Below, piece by piece: positions 17,610 through 25,898 of a DNA stretch of 35,066 nt; position 1 is the stretch's first letter; each line of letters starts with the position of its first letter. The stretch comes from an uncultured Bacilli bacterium (GTDB lineage: Bacteria > Bacillota_I > Bacilli_A > RF39 > UBA660). The notes under the pieces are model-generated. The model ran no database searches, had not been told where the DNA came from, and saw only the letters and a program-made list of their open reading frames with translations. Location of the stretch: assembly GCA_944331805.1 (NCBI GenBank), contig CALVIS010000011.1, forward strand, positions 1 to 35,066, written 5' to 3'. The position numbers were made by a program, and so were the translations under genes.

Positions 17610-17618
17610 TAAACTTTT
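17610..17618. repeat. 9-bp target-site duplication, left copy
   Basis: TAAACTTTT directly precedes the left inverted repeat of the insertion sequence and recurs exactly at 19227-19235. Confidence 0.9.
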
Positions 17619-17642
17619 CTTCAATTCGCAAAATTTAAATAA
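17619..17642. repeat. IS left terminal inverted repeat
   Basis: 24 bp, identical to the reverse complement of 19203-19226. Its outer eight bases also recur inverted at 17641-17648 (AATTGAAG), so the left end has a second, internal dyad that the right end lacks. Confidence 0.92.
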
Positions 17643-17699
17643 TTGAAGAAACACCAACAAATACTGTATAATTTATATATAGTAAAAGGGTTGGTGTTT
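17643..17699 (+). promoter_or_regulatory. Transposase promoter and anti-readthrough hairpin
   Basis: TTGAAG (17643-17648) and TATAAT (17667-17672) with 18 nt spacing form the likely promoter, starting near 17679. AAACACCAAC (17649-17658) and GTTGGTGTTT (17690-17699) are perfect 10-bp complements. The first arm is upstream of the start point, so only transcripts entering from outside would contain both arms and fold next to AAAGGG, the ribosome binding site at 17685-17690. Confidence 0.65.
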
Positions 17700-17703
17700 T
17701 AAA

Positions 17704-19176
17704 ATGATGAAAAAATATGATAAAGAAAAAGTAATAAAAATATTAACAAAAGAAGAAGCTAATAAAATAAATGCTTTTAACATAGTACCAAATTTATCAG
17801 ATAAGGTACTTGATTATAATGAGAAAGTATTTAATTTTACAGATATAGTAACAGATAATTTAGAAGAAAAGAGAAAGTATAATTCAAAACTAGAGATAGC
17901 GCTTTTTGTTATGGCAGGAATGCAAGCAAGGATGAAACAACAATTCTCTATTTCAGAATTATCCCTTGCATTAACAAGTGAAGAAGTTATAAATAAATTG
18001 AATATAAATATTGAATATGATAAAGATAAAAGTTTATTAAAGGAAGCAAATGTAAGAGCATTTCTAAACAGATATGAACAAAATGATAAAGAAGAAATAG
18101 AGTTTAATAACGATTTTATAAAATTCTTTAATAAAATAACAAAATCATATTTAAGCAAAGCAGGAATAGAGTCAAATATCCATATTTTAGATTGTAGTGT
18201 TTTAGATGTTAATTTAGATAATTGTAATTATGAAGGAAGCAGTGTAACTTACAAAGGTGGTAAAAAACTAAGAGGATATAAAATAGGATTATTAAGAGGT
18301 GTAACACCTAATGGTGGTGTTACTGAAGAAATATGTATGAGTACAGCAAAAAACCATGATTTAGATATGAGTAAAGAAATGATTATAAATACAAAATATT
18401 TAAAAGAAGGAGATTATCTATTAGAAGATAGAGGCTTTTTAGATATTTTAACTTTTAGAAAATTAGTAGGGAAAAAAATAAATGTTATTATACCAATAAA
18501 GAAAAATATGGAGATATATAAAGCTGCTAAAGAAGAAGCAATAAGTAAAAATGAATGGAAAAAGCATCCTAATTCTAAGAGAAAAGGACAAGATATAGTT
18601 TTAGTAGAAAACCTTGAATTATTTTGGCTAACTGATAATGATAAAACTAAAAAAATAGATAAGGTAAAACTAGAATATAAAATAAATGCATGTGTTATAA
18701 GATTTGATAAAAAACTTAACAAAAAAGTTTTAACTGACGAAGAAATAATTGATGGAGATGAAAAATATGCATATGCAGTTATAATAACAAATGATACTAA
18801 TATAGATGCTAATGAAATTATAAGATTATATGAAATGAGATCTGAAATTGAAGAAGACTTTAGACAATTGAAAGATTTTTGGGGATTAAACACTTATAAA
18901 AGTACTAAATATATAATAATTAGTTTTATAATAATGTTAAGTTTATTAAGTTATAACTTATATCAGGTTTATAAAGAAAGTGAGGAAGGAAAAAGTTATA
19001 TTGGTAAAAACTTTATAGTAGAAGAAAGAAAAGGATTATATATAGTTAAAGGTGTTAGAACTGCTATTATTGTTAATGATTACTTTGCTATTTTTTATCA
19101 AGATGAGCTTTTAGATTTATATGTTGAATTATCAAAAAAAATGAGAGACCAGTTGAAACAATTATTGACTCTCTAG
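17704..19176 (+). CDS. IS4-superfamily DDE transposase
   Basis: The 490-residue protein has an RNase H-like DDE catalytic core: Asp163 in ILDCSVLDV, Asp242 in LLEDRGFLD, and Glu383 in YEMRSEIEEDFRQLK, which fits the Y-(2)-R-(3)-E-(6)-K signature (Tyr376, Arg379, Glu383, Lys390) of the IS4 superfamily (DDE_Tnp_1). A beta-rich insertion of about 140 residues lies between the second Asp and the Glu, as in IS4-type enzymes. It cuts and joins the element ends. The ATG at 17704 follows AAAGGG by 13 nt, a long spacing consistent with weak translation; an ATG at 17707 is an alternative. All catalytic residues are present and the frame is intact. Confidence 0.93.
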   Translation: MMKKYDKEKVIKILTKEEANKINAFNIVPNLSDKVLDYNEKVFNFTDIVTDNLEEKRKYNSKLEIALFVMAGMQARMKQQFSISELSLALTSEEVINKLNINIEYDKDKSLLKEANVRAFLNRYEQNDKEEIEFNNDFIKFFNKITKSYLSKAGIESNIHILDCSVLDVNLDNCNYEGSSVTYKGGKKLRGYKIGLLRGVTPNGGVTEEICMSTAKNHDLDMSKEMIINTKYLKEGDYLLEDRGFLDILTFRKLVGKKINVIIPIKKNMEIYKAAKEEAISKNEWKKHPNSKRKGQDIVLVENLELFWLTDNDKTKKIDKVKLEYKINACVIRFDKKLNKKVLTDEEIIDGDEKYAYAVIITNDTNIDANEIIRLYEMRSEIEEDFRQLKDFWGLNTYKSTKYIIISFIIMLSLLSYNLYQVYKESEEGKSYIGKNFIVEERKGLYIVKGVRTAIIVNDYFAIFYQDELLDLYVELSKKMRDQLKQLLTL

Positions 19177-19202
19177 CTTTGTTATGCTCTTTGACAATTT
19201 AG

Positions 19203-19226
19203 TTATTTAAATTTTGCGAATTGAAG
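19203..19226. repeat. IS right terminal inverted repeat
   Basis: 24-bp perfect inverted copy of 17619-17642, ending at the right target duplication. Confidence 0.92.
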
Positions 19227-19235
19227 TAAACTTTT
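19227..19235. repeat. 9-bp target-site duplication, right copy
   Basis: TAAACTTTT, an exact copy of 17610-17618. Its last base is also the last base of the TAA stop codon of the minus-strand gene ending at 19235. Confidence 0.9.
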
Positions 19236-19771
19236 TATTCTTCTATCATCTGTTCATATACTTTTATTTTACTATTATGTTGATTTTCTTTAATACAGAG
19301 TTTTAATGGTGAAAAACTTAGTTTTAATTTATAGCAAGAATCAGGGTCTTTAAATATATCTAATAGGCCATAAACAATGTGTATATCAATATCTTGATAA
19401 GATGTATATTTCTTTATAATATCTATGCTAGTTAACCCTAAACTTTCAAAATCATATTCAACTAGTTTATCAATATATAAAGATAATAAATATAGTCTTG
19501 CACTTTTTGTCATATTAGACTTTGATATTGCTAGAACTTCTATAGTAAAATTACTGATATTATTTTTTTCTTTATGTTTTAGTAACTTTTCCTGATATTC
19601 AGATAAAGACTTCATTAAAACGTATTCACTAGTGTTATCAAAGAAACTTTTTAAACTTTCTCTTGTATTCTCATCTAAATCAAAATTGTTATTAAGGCTT
19701 TCTTGATAAATTGGTTTAACCTCTTTTAAAATATCCATAGCATTCATTTTAGCTTGTTCCATTTTATCCAC
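19235..19771 (-). CDS. Hypothetical helical protein
   Basis: The product has 178 residues and starts at GTG (19771), 8-10 nt after AGGAAGAG; the first ATG is three codons later and too far from that site. It has no membrane segment or signal peptide, and is mainly alpha-helical with many Lys/Glu (SLSEYQEKLLKHKEKNNISN) and an ISKSNMTKSARLYLLSLYID stretch near residue 90. I do not recognise the family. It lies downstream of uvrB on the same strand. Before the IS arrived, its stop codon was about 35 nt from the secE promoter; the insertion leaves the coding sequence and stop codon intact. Confidence 0.65.
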   Translation of the reverse strand: MDKMEQAKMNAMDILKEVKPIYQESLNNNFDLDENTRESLKSFFDNTSEYVLMKSLSEYQEKLLKHKEKNNISNFTIEVLAISKSNMTKSARLYLLSLYIDKLVEYDFESLGLTSIDIIKKYTSYQDIDIHIVYGLLDIFKDPDSCYKLKLSFSPLKLCIKENQHNSKIKVYEQMIEE

Positions 19772-19904
19772 AGTTATATCTCTTCCTCTCTAATAGAATT
19801 GTACCATATATTTGTTAATAAATGTTTTAAATATTACTTTTTCCACAAATATTGTTGATAATCTTTTTTATCTTCTATACTTTTTTCACAGTTTCTGTGG
19901 AAAA
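19764..19904. other. Cluster of DnaA-box-like 9-mers
   Basis: A perfect TTATCCACA (19764-19772) is followed by TTTTCCACA (19839-19847), TTTTTCACA (19882-19890) and inverted TGTGGAAAA (19896-19904). The last two form a hairpin at the uvrB 3' end. The first overlaps the GTG start of the adjacent gene. No replication genes are nearby. These may be chance in AT-rich DNA or a DnaA-titrating site. Confidence 0.3.
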
Positions 19905-19908
19905 TATA

Positions 19909-21861
19909 CTATTCACTCTTCATTTCAAATAAAGCATTCCTTAATTCCATGGCACGTTCAAAGTCAAGGTTCTTAGCTGCTTCTTTCATTTCAGTTTCAA
20001 TTCGCTCAATTTCTAACATCTTTTCTTGTTTAGTTAATTTCTTCTTAGGTTTAGTAGAGTCTTTTGTATCGACATTACTAATTACTTCTCTTATTTCTTT
20101 TTCAATTGTTTTAGGAACGATGCCATGTTCTTTATTATAAGTTTCTTGGATTTCGCGACGACGTTTTGTCTCTTTAATGGCTTTATCCATAGAGTCTGTT
20201 ATATTATCTGCATACATAATAACATGGCCATTTGCATTTCTAGCACAACGTCCTATTGTTTGAATAAGACTTCTCTCACTTCTTAAGAATCCTTCTTTAT
20301 CAGCATCTAATATAGCGATTAATGATACTTCAGGAATATCTATACCTTCACGAAGTAGATTAATTCCAACAACGACATCATAGATACCACATCTTAAGTC
20401 ATGAATAATTTGCAAACGCTCTAGAGTTTTTATTTCTGTATGAAGATATGCTACTTTTATATCTAAGTCTTTTAAATAGTTTGTTAACTCTTCACTCATT
20501 CTAATAGTTAAAGTAGTAATTAAGACTCTTTCATTCTTCTTAATACGGTCATTTATCTCTCCTACTAAGTCATCTATTTGTCCTTCTGTCTTTCTAACTT
20601 CAATAGTTGGGTCAAGTAGTCCTGTAGGTCTAATGATTTGTTCAACATACTCACCATGTGTTTTTTCAAGTTCATAATCACCAGGAGTTGCTGATACATA
20701 GATGGCTTGTTTGATTTTCTTTTCAAATTCATCAAACTTTAAAGGACGGTTATCAAGGGCACTAGGTAGGCGAAATCCATAGTCGACTAAGTTTTGTTTT
20801 CTTGCTCTATCACCATTATACATTCCTCTTACTTGAGGTAAGGTTACGTGGGACTCATCTACTATTAACAAGTAATCATCACCAAAAAAGTCCATAAGAG
20901 TTGTAGGAGTTTCACCTGGTTTACGTCCTGCCATAGGTGCTGAATAGTTTTCAATACCATGACAGAATCCTGTTTCTTCTAGCATTTCTATATCATAGTT
21001 AGTTCTCTGTTCAAGACGTTCTGCTGCTAGTAACTTATTTTGACTCTTAAGTTCTTCTAAACGTTCTGCTAGTTCTTTTTTTATCCTTTTAATTGCCTCT
21101 TTTAATTTATCATCACTAATTACAAAGTGACTAGCTGGGAAGATACTAATATTTTTCTTATTAGAGATTACTGTTCCTGTTAAGACATCTATTTCACTAA
21201 TTCTATCTATTTCACTACCAAAAAACTCTATTCTATAACCTGTTTGATTTTGATTAGTAGGAATTATTTCTAAGACATCTCCTCTTACTCTAAAAGTACC
21301 ACGATGAAAGTCTAAATCATTTCTTGCATATTGCATTTCCACAAGTTTTACTAAAACTTCATTTCTCTCTATTTCTTCTCCTACTCTTAGAGTTAACATT
21401 TTATTTTTATACTCTTCTACTTCTCCAATACCATAGATACAAGAGACACTAGCAACAACGATGGTATCTTTTGATGATAATAGGGCAGAGGTTGCAGCAT
21501 GTCTTAATTCATCTATTTCATCATTTATAGATGAGTCTTTTTCAATATAAGTATCAGTGCTAGGAACATAAGCTTCCGGTTGGTAATAGTCGTAGTATGA
21601 GACAAAGTACTCAACATTATTTTCAGGGAATAACTCTTTCATTTCACTATAAAGTTGTCCTGCTAGAGTTTTATTATGGGCAAGAATTAAAGTTGGTTTG
21701 TTAACTTCTTTAATAACGTTAGCCATGGTAAAAGTTTTACCTGTTCCTGTCGCTCCTAATAAAACTTGTTCTTTTTTACCTTCTTTTATTCCTTCTACTA
21801 ATTCTTTTATTGCTTCAGGTTGGTCTCCACTTGGCTTAAATTTTGAGACTAATTTAAACAT
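19909..21861 (-). CDS. uvrB: Excinuclease ABC subunit B
   Basis: The 650-residue protein has normal length. UvrB verifies DNA damage delivered by UvrA and recruits UvrC in nucleotide excision repair. Walker A is GATGTGKT (36-43). The damage-probing beta-hairpin [20 protein letters not shown] follows near residue 92, then DEAD-like [10 protein letters not shown], the helicase motif [15 protein letters not shown] and [10 protein letters not shown]. The C-terminal UVR domain that binds UvrC is [20 protein letters not shown]. The ATG at 21861 has AAGGTG about 7 nt upstream. uvrA is not adjacent here. The hairpin after its stop lacks a T-run, so read-through into the next gene is possible. Confidence 0.98.
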   Translation of the reverse strand: MFKLVSKFKPSGDQPEAIKELVEGIKEGKKEQVLLGATGTGKTFTMANVIKEVNKPTLILAHNKTLAGQLYSEMKELFPENNVEYFVSYYDYYQPEAYVPSTDTYIEKDSSINDEIDELRHAATSALLSSKDTIVVASVSCIYGIGEVEEYKNKMLTLRVGEEIERNEVLVKLVEMQYARNDLDFHRGTFRVRGDVLEIIPTNQNQTGYRIEFFGSEIDRISEIDVLTGTVISNKKNISIFPASHFVISDDKLKEAIKRIKKELAERLEELKSQNKLLAAERLEQRTNYDIEMLEETGFCHGIENYSAPMAGRKPGETPTTLMDFFGDDYLLIVDESHVTLPQVRGMYNGDRARKQNLVDYGFRLPSALDNRPLKFDEFEKKIKQAIYVSATPGDYELEKTHGEYVEQIIRPTGLLDPTIEVRKTEGQIDDLVGEINDRIKKNERVLITTLTIRMSEELTNYLKDLDIKVAYLHTEIKTLERLQIIHDLRCGIYDVVVGINLLREGIDIPEVSLIAILDADKEGFLRSERSLIQTIGRCARNANGHVIMYADNITDSMDKAIKETKRRREIQETYNKEHGIVPKTIEKEIREVISNVDTKDSTKPKKKLTKQEKMLEIERIETEMKEAAKNLDFERAMELRNALFEMKSE

Positions 21862-21977
21862 ATCTAATCACCTTTTTTCATTTTACATTCTTTTAACTTA
21901 TATTCATTTATTCACAAGTCTTCTCCTTCAGTCGTTATTATATCATTATGACTATATACTTACAAATATTTTTTAAT

Positions 21978-22007
21978 ATAAAAACTCCAGCCGAAAAGAC
22001 TAAAGTT
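21978..22007 (-). terminator. Terminator after the four-gene operon
   Basis: AACTTTAGTC and GGCTGGAGTT pair over 10 positions (three or four G-T) around a TTTTC loop, followed by TTTTTATATT on the minus strand. It separates the unknown operon from uvrB. Confidence 0.7.
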
Positions 22008-22012
22008 TTAAA

Positions 22013-22306
22013 TTACATACCTATTAAATCAAAATTTATAGGGTCTTCTTTAAGTAGTTCAAGGATATTAGTATTAGAATATTTCTCTATTCTTTCCTTT
22101 ATAGAGTTAACATCATCATAAAATAAATTAGGTTTGGTTATAATAATATCTTTTATATTAGTGATCCCTATTGAGAGGAAGTAGTCTATTATCGATGATA
22201 CTCTTTCTTCATTTAAATCTAACTCTAGTTTATCATCTTCATCTATAGAGCTAGTAATATCTCTTATATCTTCAGTAGTTAAGTTATATTTAGTTAAATA
22301 CTCCAT
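22013..22306 (-). CDS. Small helical protein of unknown function (last gene of the four-gene operon)
   Basis: This 97-residue acidic protein has no membrane segment. The middle reads IDYFLSIGITNIKDIIITKP then LFYDDVNSIKERIEKY. The pattern helix, short turn, KP-N-L, helix recalls the roughly 30-residue repeats of mTERF-like helical-repeat proteins, but one and a half repeats are too few for an assignment. The ATG overlaps the end of the preceding gene by 13 nt, and AGGTGA lies 6 nt upstream, so the two are translated together. The function is unknown. Confidence 0.65.
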   Translation of the reverse strand: MEYLTKYNLTTEDIRDITSSIDEDDKLELDLNEERVSSIIDYFLSIGITNIKDIIITKPNLFYDDVNSIKERIEKYSNTNILELLKEDPINFDLIGM

Positions 22307-24138
22307 CCATACTCACCTCTTCCTTTTACTGATGTTTTAAGCATATTAAATGTTTCTTCATCAAGATACATTCCCCTAGTAACAGAATATAGTAAGGCAT
22401 TATCATCAGTAATTCCTTTTGATTTTAAAGTGCTATAACACCTTAAAACTTTTAATCTAGATATTATTTCATTACCAATTTTATATTGATATGGATTATT
22501 ATCTACTCTATATTGTTCTTCTAACTTCTTTATCTTTTCATCTGTTAATATGTCATCTTGATAATTAATAGGGTTTTCTCTTGTAATAATATCTTCATAT
22601 CTACTAGCATTAGGAATATATCTATCATCCATTTGCTCTATAAAATGCTCTTGTTTAAAAGCATCTATTTCTTCAGATGTTCCAAGATTATAGCCGAATT
22701 TTTTAGATGATTTATGTGTTAGACAGCTATTTAGTAATTGTTTATCTTTTCTATATTGTGAAAAAATAATATTATAATAATTATCTATACTATTTTCTCT
22801 TTTTAATTTGTAAAGAAGGGCAAAATTTTCTTCTCTCATAGTATTAATTATAGTTGGGAAAGTTATAGTATAATTATTATTAGCATTATGTAATAGGCCT
22901 ACTTCTATTAACTTATCACATTTATCTGCTACTTTAGTAAAAGAAAATATTGATGGTGGTAAAGTAGACTTAGCTCTAGCTTCAAAGAATCCATATAATT
23001 TATAGGTGTTCAAGTTTTCTTCTATTTTTTCTCTTGGTGTTTCTAATACTTTAATATTAGTTTTATTAGAAATAGAAACGTTAAGACCCATACTTGTTAA
23101 ATATTGTTCATTAGATAACATTTCCTCATAAGATATTTTACTAGCATAAACTCGTAATCTATTATTGTTATTACTTTCATTTTTCTTTTTTGATGATGAT
23201 TTGTGTCTTACTCTTATCTTTTTAGGTAAATTGTTTACCCATATACTAGGCATTTCAAAAAGTGGTGTAAATAAAGCTTTACGGGCTTTTAAATCCTCAT
23301 ATCGTTTATTAATTGTACTTACATTACTATATAAAACAATTGCTAGTAAGGCTCCTTTAGAAAATTTATCTAATATTTTTTTACTTGATAAATAAGTTAA
23401 TATTTCTCTTGTATTACTTAAATCAATATTTCTAGATATTTCTTCTTTATTCCTATCAATAAATTTTAACATATCTTCTTTAAAACCAAAATTTTTAAAA
23501 CACTCTTTAACTTCTTCTATATCTGTAGTTGATAATATCTTTTTATTTTGTTTTTCTATATTTTCGTTATAGTCAATTACACTACTTAATAAATCTATTT
23601 TTACTTTAGAAGGTGTATCTTTATCTTCAATAATTATAGATAAAGTTTTAAAGTCTTCCAAATTTAGTAAAGAGTAATCATCAGGATTATTAACTTTTTC
23701 ATATAGATATTCTAAATTTAAAATATTTTCTTCAATAGATGAAGCCTTTTCTTTATTCTTATTAACTTGCTCTTCTTCTTTTGTTACTGTTTCTACTAGT
23801 AAATTTTTCTTTTCTACTAGCTCTTCTAGTATTTTTTTAATAATCTCAAGTTGAGTAGATGTTAAATCAACTGATAAGTTAAATTCATATTTAGCTTTTA
23901 AGACAAGATTTATATTTTTTAAGTCTTCTTCTTTAATTGAAATATATTTACTGATATCTTGATAACTTATATTTTTTAGATTTTTTATATCTTTACTTAA
24001 TGTTTCAATTAAAGTAGTAAGCTTATTTATATCTTCTTTTAATGTTTCAATTTTCTTTTTGTTATCTTCAACATTAAGATTATTATACGTTTTATATAAG
24101 TCGTCAACTTTTGTTTTAATTATTTCTGCTAATGTCAT
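22294..24138 (-). CDS. Large coiled-coil protein of unknown function
   Basis: The product of 614 residues is counted from the ATG at 24138 (AGGTG about 5 nt upstream; an ATG five codons earlier overlaps the previous stop). Residues 1-150 are long Lys/Glu/Leu coiled coil (KKKIETLKEDINKLTTLIET). A lysine-rich KIRVRHKSSSKKKNESNNNN stretch lies about halfway along. The C-terminal half is globular, with TITFPTIINTMREENFALLY and a YRVDNNPYQYKIGNEIISRL segment. There is no signal peptide or membrane segment. I recognise no family. It lies third in a tight operon and shares coiled-coil character with the first gene, suggesting that they act as partners. Confidence 0.65.
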   Translation of the reverse strand: MTLAEIIKTKVDDLYKTYNNLNVEDNKKKIETLKEDINKLTTLIETLSKDIKNLKNISYQDISKYISIKEEDLKNINLVLKAKYEFNLSVDLTSTQLEIIKKILEELVEKKNLLVETVTKEEEQVNKNKEKASSIEENILNLEYLYEKVNNPDDYSLLNLEDFKTLSIIIEDKDTPSKVKIDLLSSVIDYNENIEKQNKKILSTTDIEEVKECFKNFGFKEDMLKFIDRNKEEISRNIDLSNTREILTYLSSKKILDKFSKGALLAIVLYSNVSTINKRYEDLKARKALFTPLFEMPSIWVNNLPKKIRVRHKSSSKKKNESNNNNRLRVYASKISYEEMLSNEQYLTSMGLNVSISNKTNIKVLETPREKIEENLNTYKLYGFFEARAKSTLPPSIFSFTKVADKCDKLIEVGLLHNANNNYTITFPTIINTMREENFALLYKLKRENSIDNYYNIIFSQYRKDKQLLNSCLTHKSSKKFGYNLGTSEEIDAFKQEHFIEQMDDRYIPNASRYEDIITRENPINYQDDILTDEKIKKLEEQYRVDNNPYQYKIGNEIISRLKVLRCYSTLKSKGITDDNALLYSVTRGMYLDEETFNMLKTSVKGRGEYGWSI

Positions 24139-24146
24139 AATAACAC

Positions 24147-24347
24147 CTACCATTCTATTAATATTCGATAAGTTTCTAAGTAAAAGGAAAAGTCTTTAAT
24201 TCTAGCTTGAAAATTAGAGATAAATTCTCTAGAACTGATTCCTAGAGCGAAAGAAAGTTCTTCTAAACTAATATCTTTTTCTTTAATTAGGTTCATGCAA
24301 TCAGCTTTTATGTTATAAAATAGATTGTCTAATTTTTCATTTATCAT
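24147..24347 (-). CDS. Small helix-turn-helix-like protein
   Basis: The 66-residue protein contains KDISLEELSFALGISSREFI, which fits the helix-turn-helix of Cro/XRE-type regulators (xLxELAxxLGISxxxxS), followed by a helix-rich tail. It is shorter than most stand-alone regulators but within the range of antitoxins. It begins within the stop codon of the gene upstream (one-base overlap at 24347) and ends 8 nt before the next ATG, so all are co-translated. DNA binding is inferred from the motif. It could autoregulate the operon or pair with the RelE-like region of the preceding product. Confidence 0.55.
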   Translation of the reverse strand: MINEKLDNLFYNIKADCMNLIKEKDISLEELSFALGISSREFISNFQARIKDFSFYLETYRILIEW

Positions 24348-25747
24348 TATTTATGATCATCTCCTTTTACGGCTATCATAGCTTTAAATTGTTCAGTAAA
24401 TTCTTTTTGTTGTTTTAAATAATTAGGATTTTGATTGTTTATTTTAGTTAAATTTTCATCAATAACATAACTATAAGTTTGAGCGATAGTATTTGAGTTA
24501 TCATAAATATCACTATGAGGAGCGAATGTTAATACTAGTACTTTATTATCTTTAGTTCTGACATAAGAAACACACATATTAGAACTCTTATTTATGTAGA
24601 TGTTATATCGTTTATTATTAGATAATAATTTAGTATGTTTCTTACCTTTCTCGTAATCATGTAACCCTTTTTTAAATTTTTCGATAAGGGATAGACAATG
24701 TTTTTTCTCTTCTTTATTAAATTTATTTATTTGAAAGAAAGAATTATTATTTTCATCTAATAAGAAATAAATTTCATTAGTTGTTTTTTCTTCTTCTTTC
24801 TTTTCTTCTGTTAAAATTTTATCTAAGGATATAGCTTTGTTATATTCTTCTTTAAGCATATTAAAGTAATCCCTTATATCTTCTAATGTAGCGGTAGGGT
24901 TATTTAGTTGTGATTCTAATTCTGCTTTTACTTCAAACATATCTAATATTAAAACTGTCATTGAAATATCTTTATATTGAAATTCATCAATTCCTAATGT
25001 AGATAAATCCAAGTTATCTTTACTTTCCTGCTCTTTTATGGCTCTTGACATCTCTTTATTGTAATTTATATACTTCTCATCTTTACCATTAATTAAATAA
25101 TAATATTTGGTCATGATAGATTCTATATTGTTTTTTATTTTATAATATTCACCTTTTATATTATTTAGCTCTTCTTGATTTATATTTGGTGTTTCTTCTT
25201 CTGTGAATAACGATTCTATTTCTTCGTGAGGTGTTGGTATTTTATGAGATTTAAGTTTTTCTTCTTTTTTAGTGACACTTTTACAACTTTCATAAGCAAT
25301 TTCTTTTAAAATACTTATTTTTTCTTCATCTGTAATATTTGCCTTTAAGATAAATGAGGCTTTGGCAGTAAGACTTTTTTCATCTAATTCTTTTATTTGT
25401 GATTCTAAACTTTTAACTTGTAATTGATATTTTTCTATATTACTAAGACAATCTTTTACTATTTCATCCGTTAATATGTTATTTATAGCGATTTGAACTT
25501 GTTCTATTTCTAAAGCATTGTTATCATAAAAGAATTTAAGAATTTGAAAGTTAGAAGTAAGTTGAGGAAATAAAAGCAGGAACGTCTTTTGATGCTCTAA
25601 CAAGTTTTCTATATATCTTTTTTTATCATTTATTGGCATTATTAAAATGTTAGCAATGTTTATCATTGTTTTATATTTATTTAGTTCTCTTTTTAATTTT
25701 TGTGATTGTTCTTCTAATAATTGTTCATATTTTTCTTTTGGTTCCAT
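24347..25747 (-). CDS. Coiled-coil protein with a possible RelE/ParE-like C-terminal domain
   Basis: The 466-residue product starts at ATG 25747 with AAGGAGG 7-8 nt upstream. Residues 1-330 are mostly helical and coiled coil (KEKYEQLLEEQSQKLKRELN, QLQVKSLESQIKELDEK). The C-terminal 110 residues change character: two helices (FNKEEKKHCLSLIEKFKKGL), then strands RYNIYINKSSNMCVSYVRT, NKVLVLTFAPHSDIYDNS. This order, ending in VLxFxxHSDIY, resembles RelE/ParE toxins, which end in a strand followed by HRxxVY. The match is by eye and unproven. It is the first gene of the operon, placed directly after a terminator hairpin and a short G-tract ORF. Confidence 0.6.
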   Translation of the reverse strand: MEPKEKYEQLLEEQSQKLKRELNKYKTMINIANILIMPINDKKRYIENLLEHQKTFLLLFPQLTSNFQILKFFYDNNALEIEQVQIAINNILTDEIVKDCLSNIEKYQLQVKSLESQIKELDEKSLTAKASFILKANITDEEKISILKEIAYESCKSVTKKEEKLKSHKIPTPHEEIESLFTEEETPNINQEELNNIKGEYYKIKNNIESIMTKYYYLINGKDEKYINYNKEMSRAIKEQESKDNLDLSTLGIDEFQYKDISMTVLILDMFEVKAELESQLNNPTATLEDIRDYFNMLKEEYNKAISLDKILTEEKKEEEKTTNEIYFLLDENNNSFFQINKFNKEEKKHCLSLIEKFKKGLHDYEKGKKHTKLLSNNKRYNIYINKSSNMCVSYVRTKDNKVLVLTFAPHSDIYDNSNTIAQTYSYVIDENLTKINNQNPNYLKQQKEFTEQFKAMIAVKGDDHK

Positions 25748-25772
25748 AATATCCTCCTTTATTTTTAACATG

Positions 25773-25803
25773 AAAAAGAACAGAATAAAGTTATTCTGTT
25801 CTT
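25773..25803 (-). terminator. Strong hairpin terminator, likely an attenuator of the four-gene operon
   Basis: Thirteen-base arms (25791-25803 and 25776-25788, AAGAACAGAATAA and its complement) leave a two-base spacer and are followed by five T on the minus strand. The ribosome binding site of the next gene is only about 15 nt beyond. No promoter fits between hairpin and gene, so transcripts from upstream must pass it. A TATAAT at 25809-25814 without a good -35 could instead start transcripts at the hairpin. Confidence 0.8.
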
Positions 25804-25898
25804 AAAGTATTATAAAAGAAAGTAATTGTATTATTACTTATAGTTTTATTTAAACTGCCCCCCCCCAGGTAACAAATTGTAAACATGAAATTTGACAT
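25791..25898 (-). CDS. 35-codon leader ORF containing a nine-G tract
   Basis: The ATG at 25898 follows AAGGAG with 7 nt spacing, an excellent ribosome binding site. The product would be MSNFMFTICYLGGGSLNKTI followed by SNNTITFFYNTLRTE. The run of nine G encodes part of Leu-Gly-Gly-Gly. The TAA stop (25791-25793) is the last three bases of the 5' arm of the terminator. With eight or ten G the frame stops after about 16-17 codons near 25848. A candidate promoter is TTGTAA/TACTAT around 25925-25952, with TATAAT nearby; it is weak. The ORF could be a regulatory leader peptide, a phase-variable small protein, or chance coding inside a small RNA. Confidence 0.5.
   Translation of the reverse strand: MSNFMFTICYLGGGSLNKTISNNTITFFYNTLRTE
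25858..25866. repeat. Homopolymer of nine C (nine G on the coding strand)
   Basis: This is the only such run in a very AT-rich window. Poly-G/C tracts of this length are known sites of slipped-strand length change. It lies in frame inside the short ORF at 25791-25898. Confidence 0.95.

Larger units (their letters stand above)
17619..19226 (+). mobile_element. Complete IS4-superfamily insertion sequence, 1608 bp
   Basis: The ends are 24-bp perfect inverted repeats (17619-17642 and 19203-19226, both starting CTTCAATTCGCAAAATTT from outside in), flanked by an exact 9-bp target duplication. One intact transposase gene fills the element. Identical repeats, an intact gene and an exact duplication suggest recent insertion. 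It entered between the stop codon of the gene at 19235 and the secE promoter: removing element plus one duplication restores a spacing of about 35 nt. The transposase points away from secE. I cannot fix the family within the superfamily. Confidence 0.92.

Noticed and set aside
17619-17648. A stand-alone terminator formed by the left IS end (CTTCAATT...AATTGAAG)
   Set aside because: The pairing is explained by the IS terminal repeat and a partial inverted copy; no T-run follows.
19882-19904. Hairpin after uvrB as an intrinsic terminator
   Set aside because: The stem is clear, but on the minus strand it is followed by A, not T, so it is not a standard terminator.
19764-19904. Chromosomal replication origin
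   Set aside because: There is no dnaA, dnaN or other origin-linked gene and no long AT-rich unwinding repeat; only DnaA-like boxes are present.
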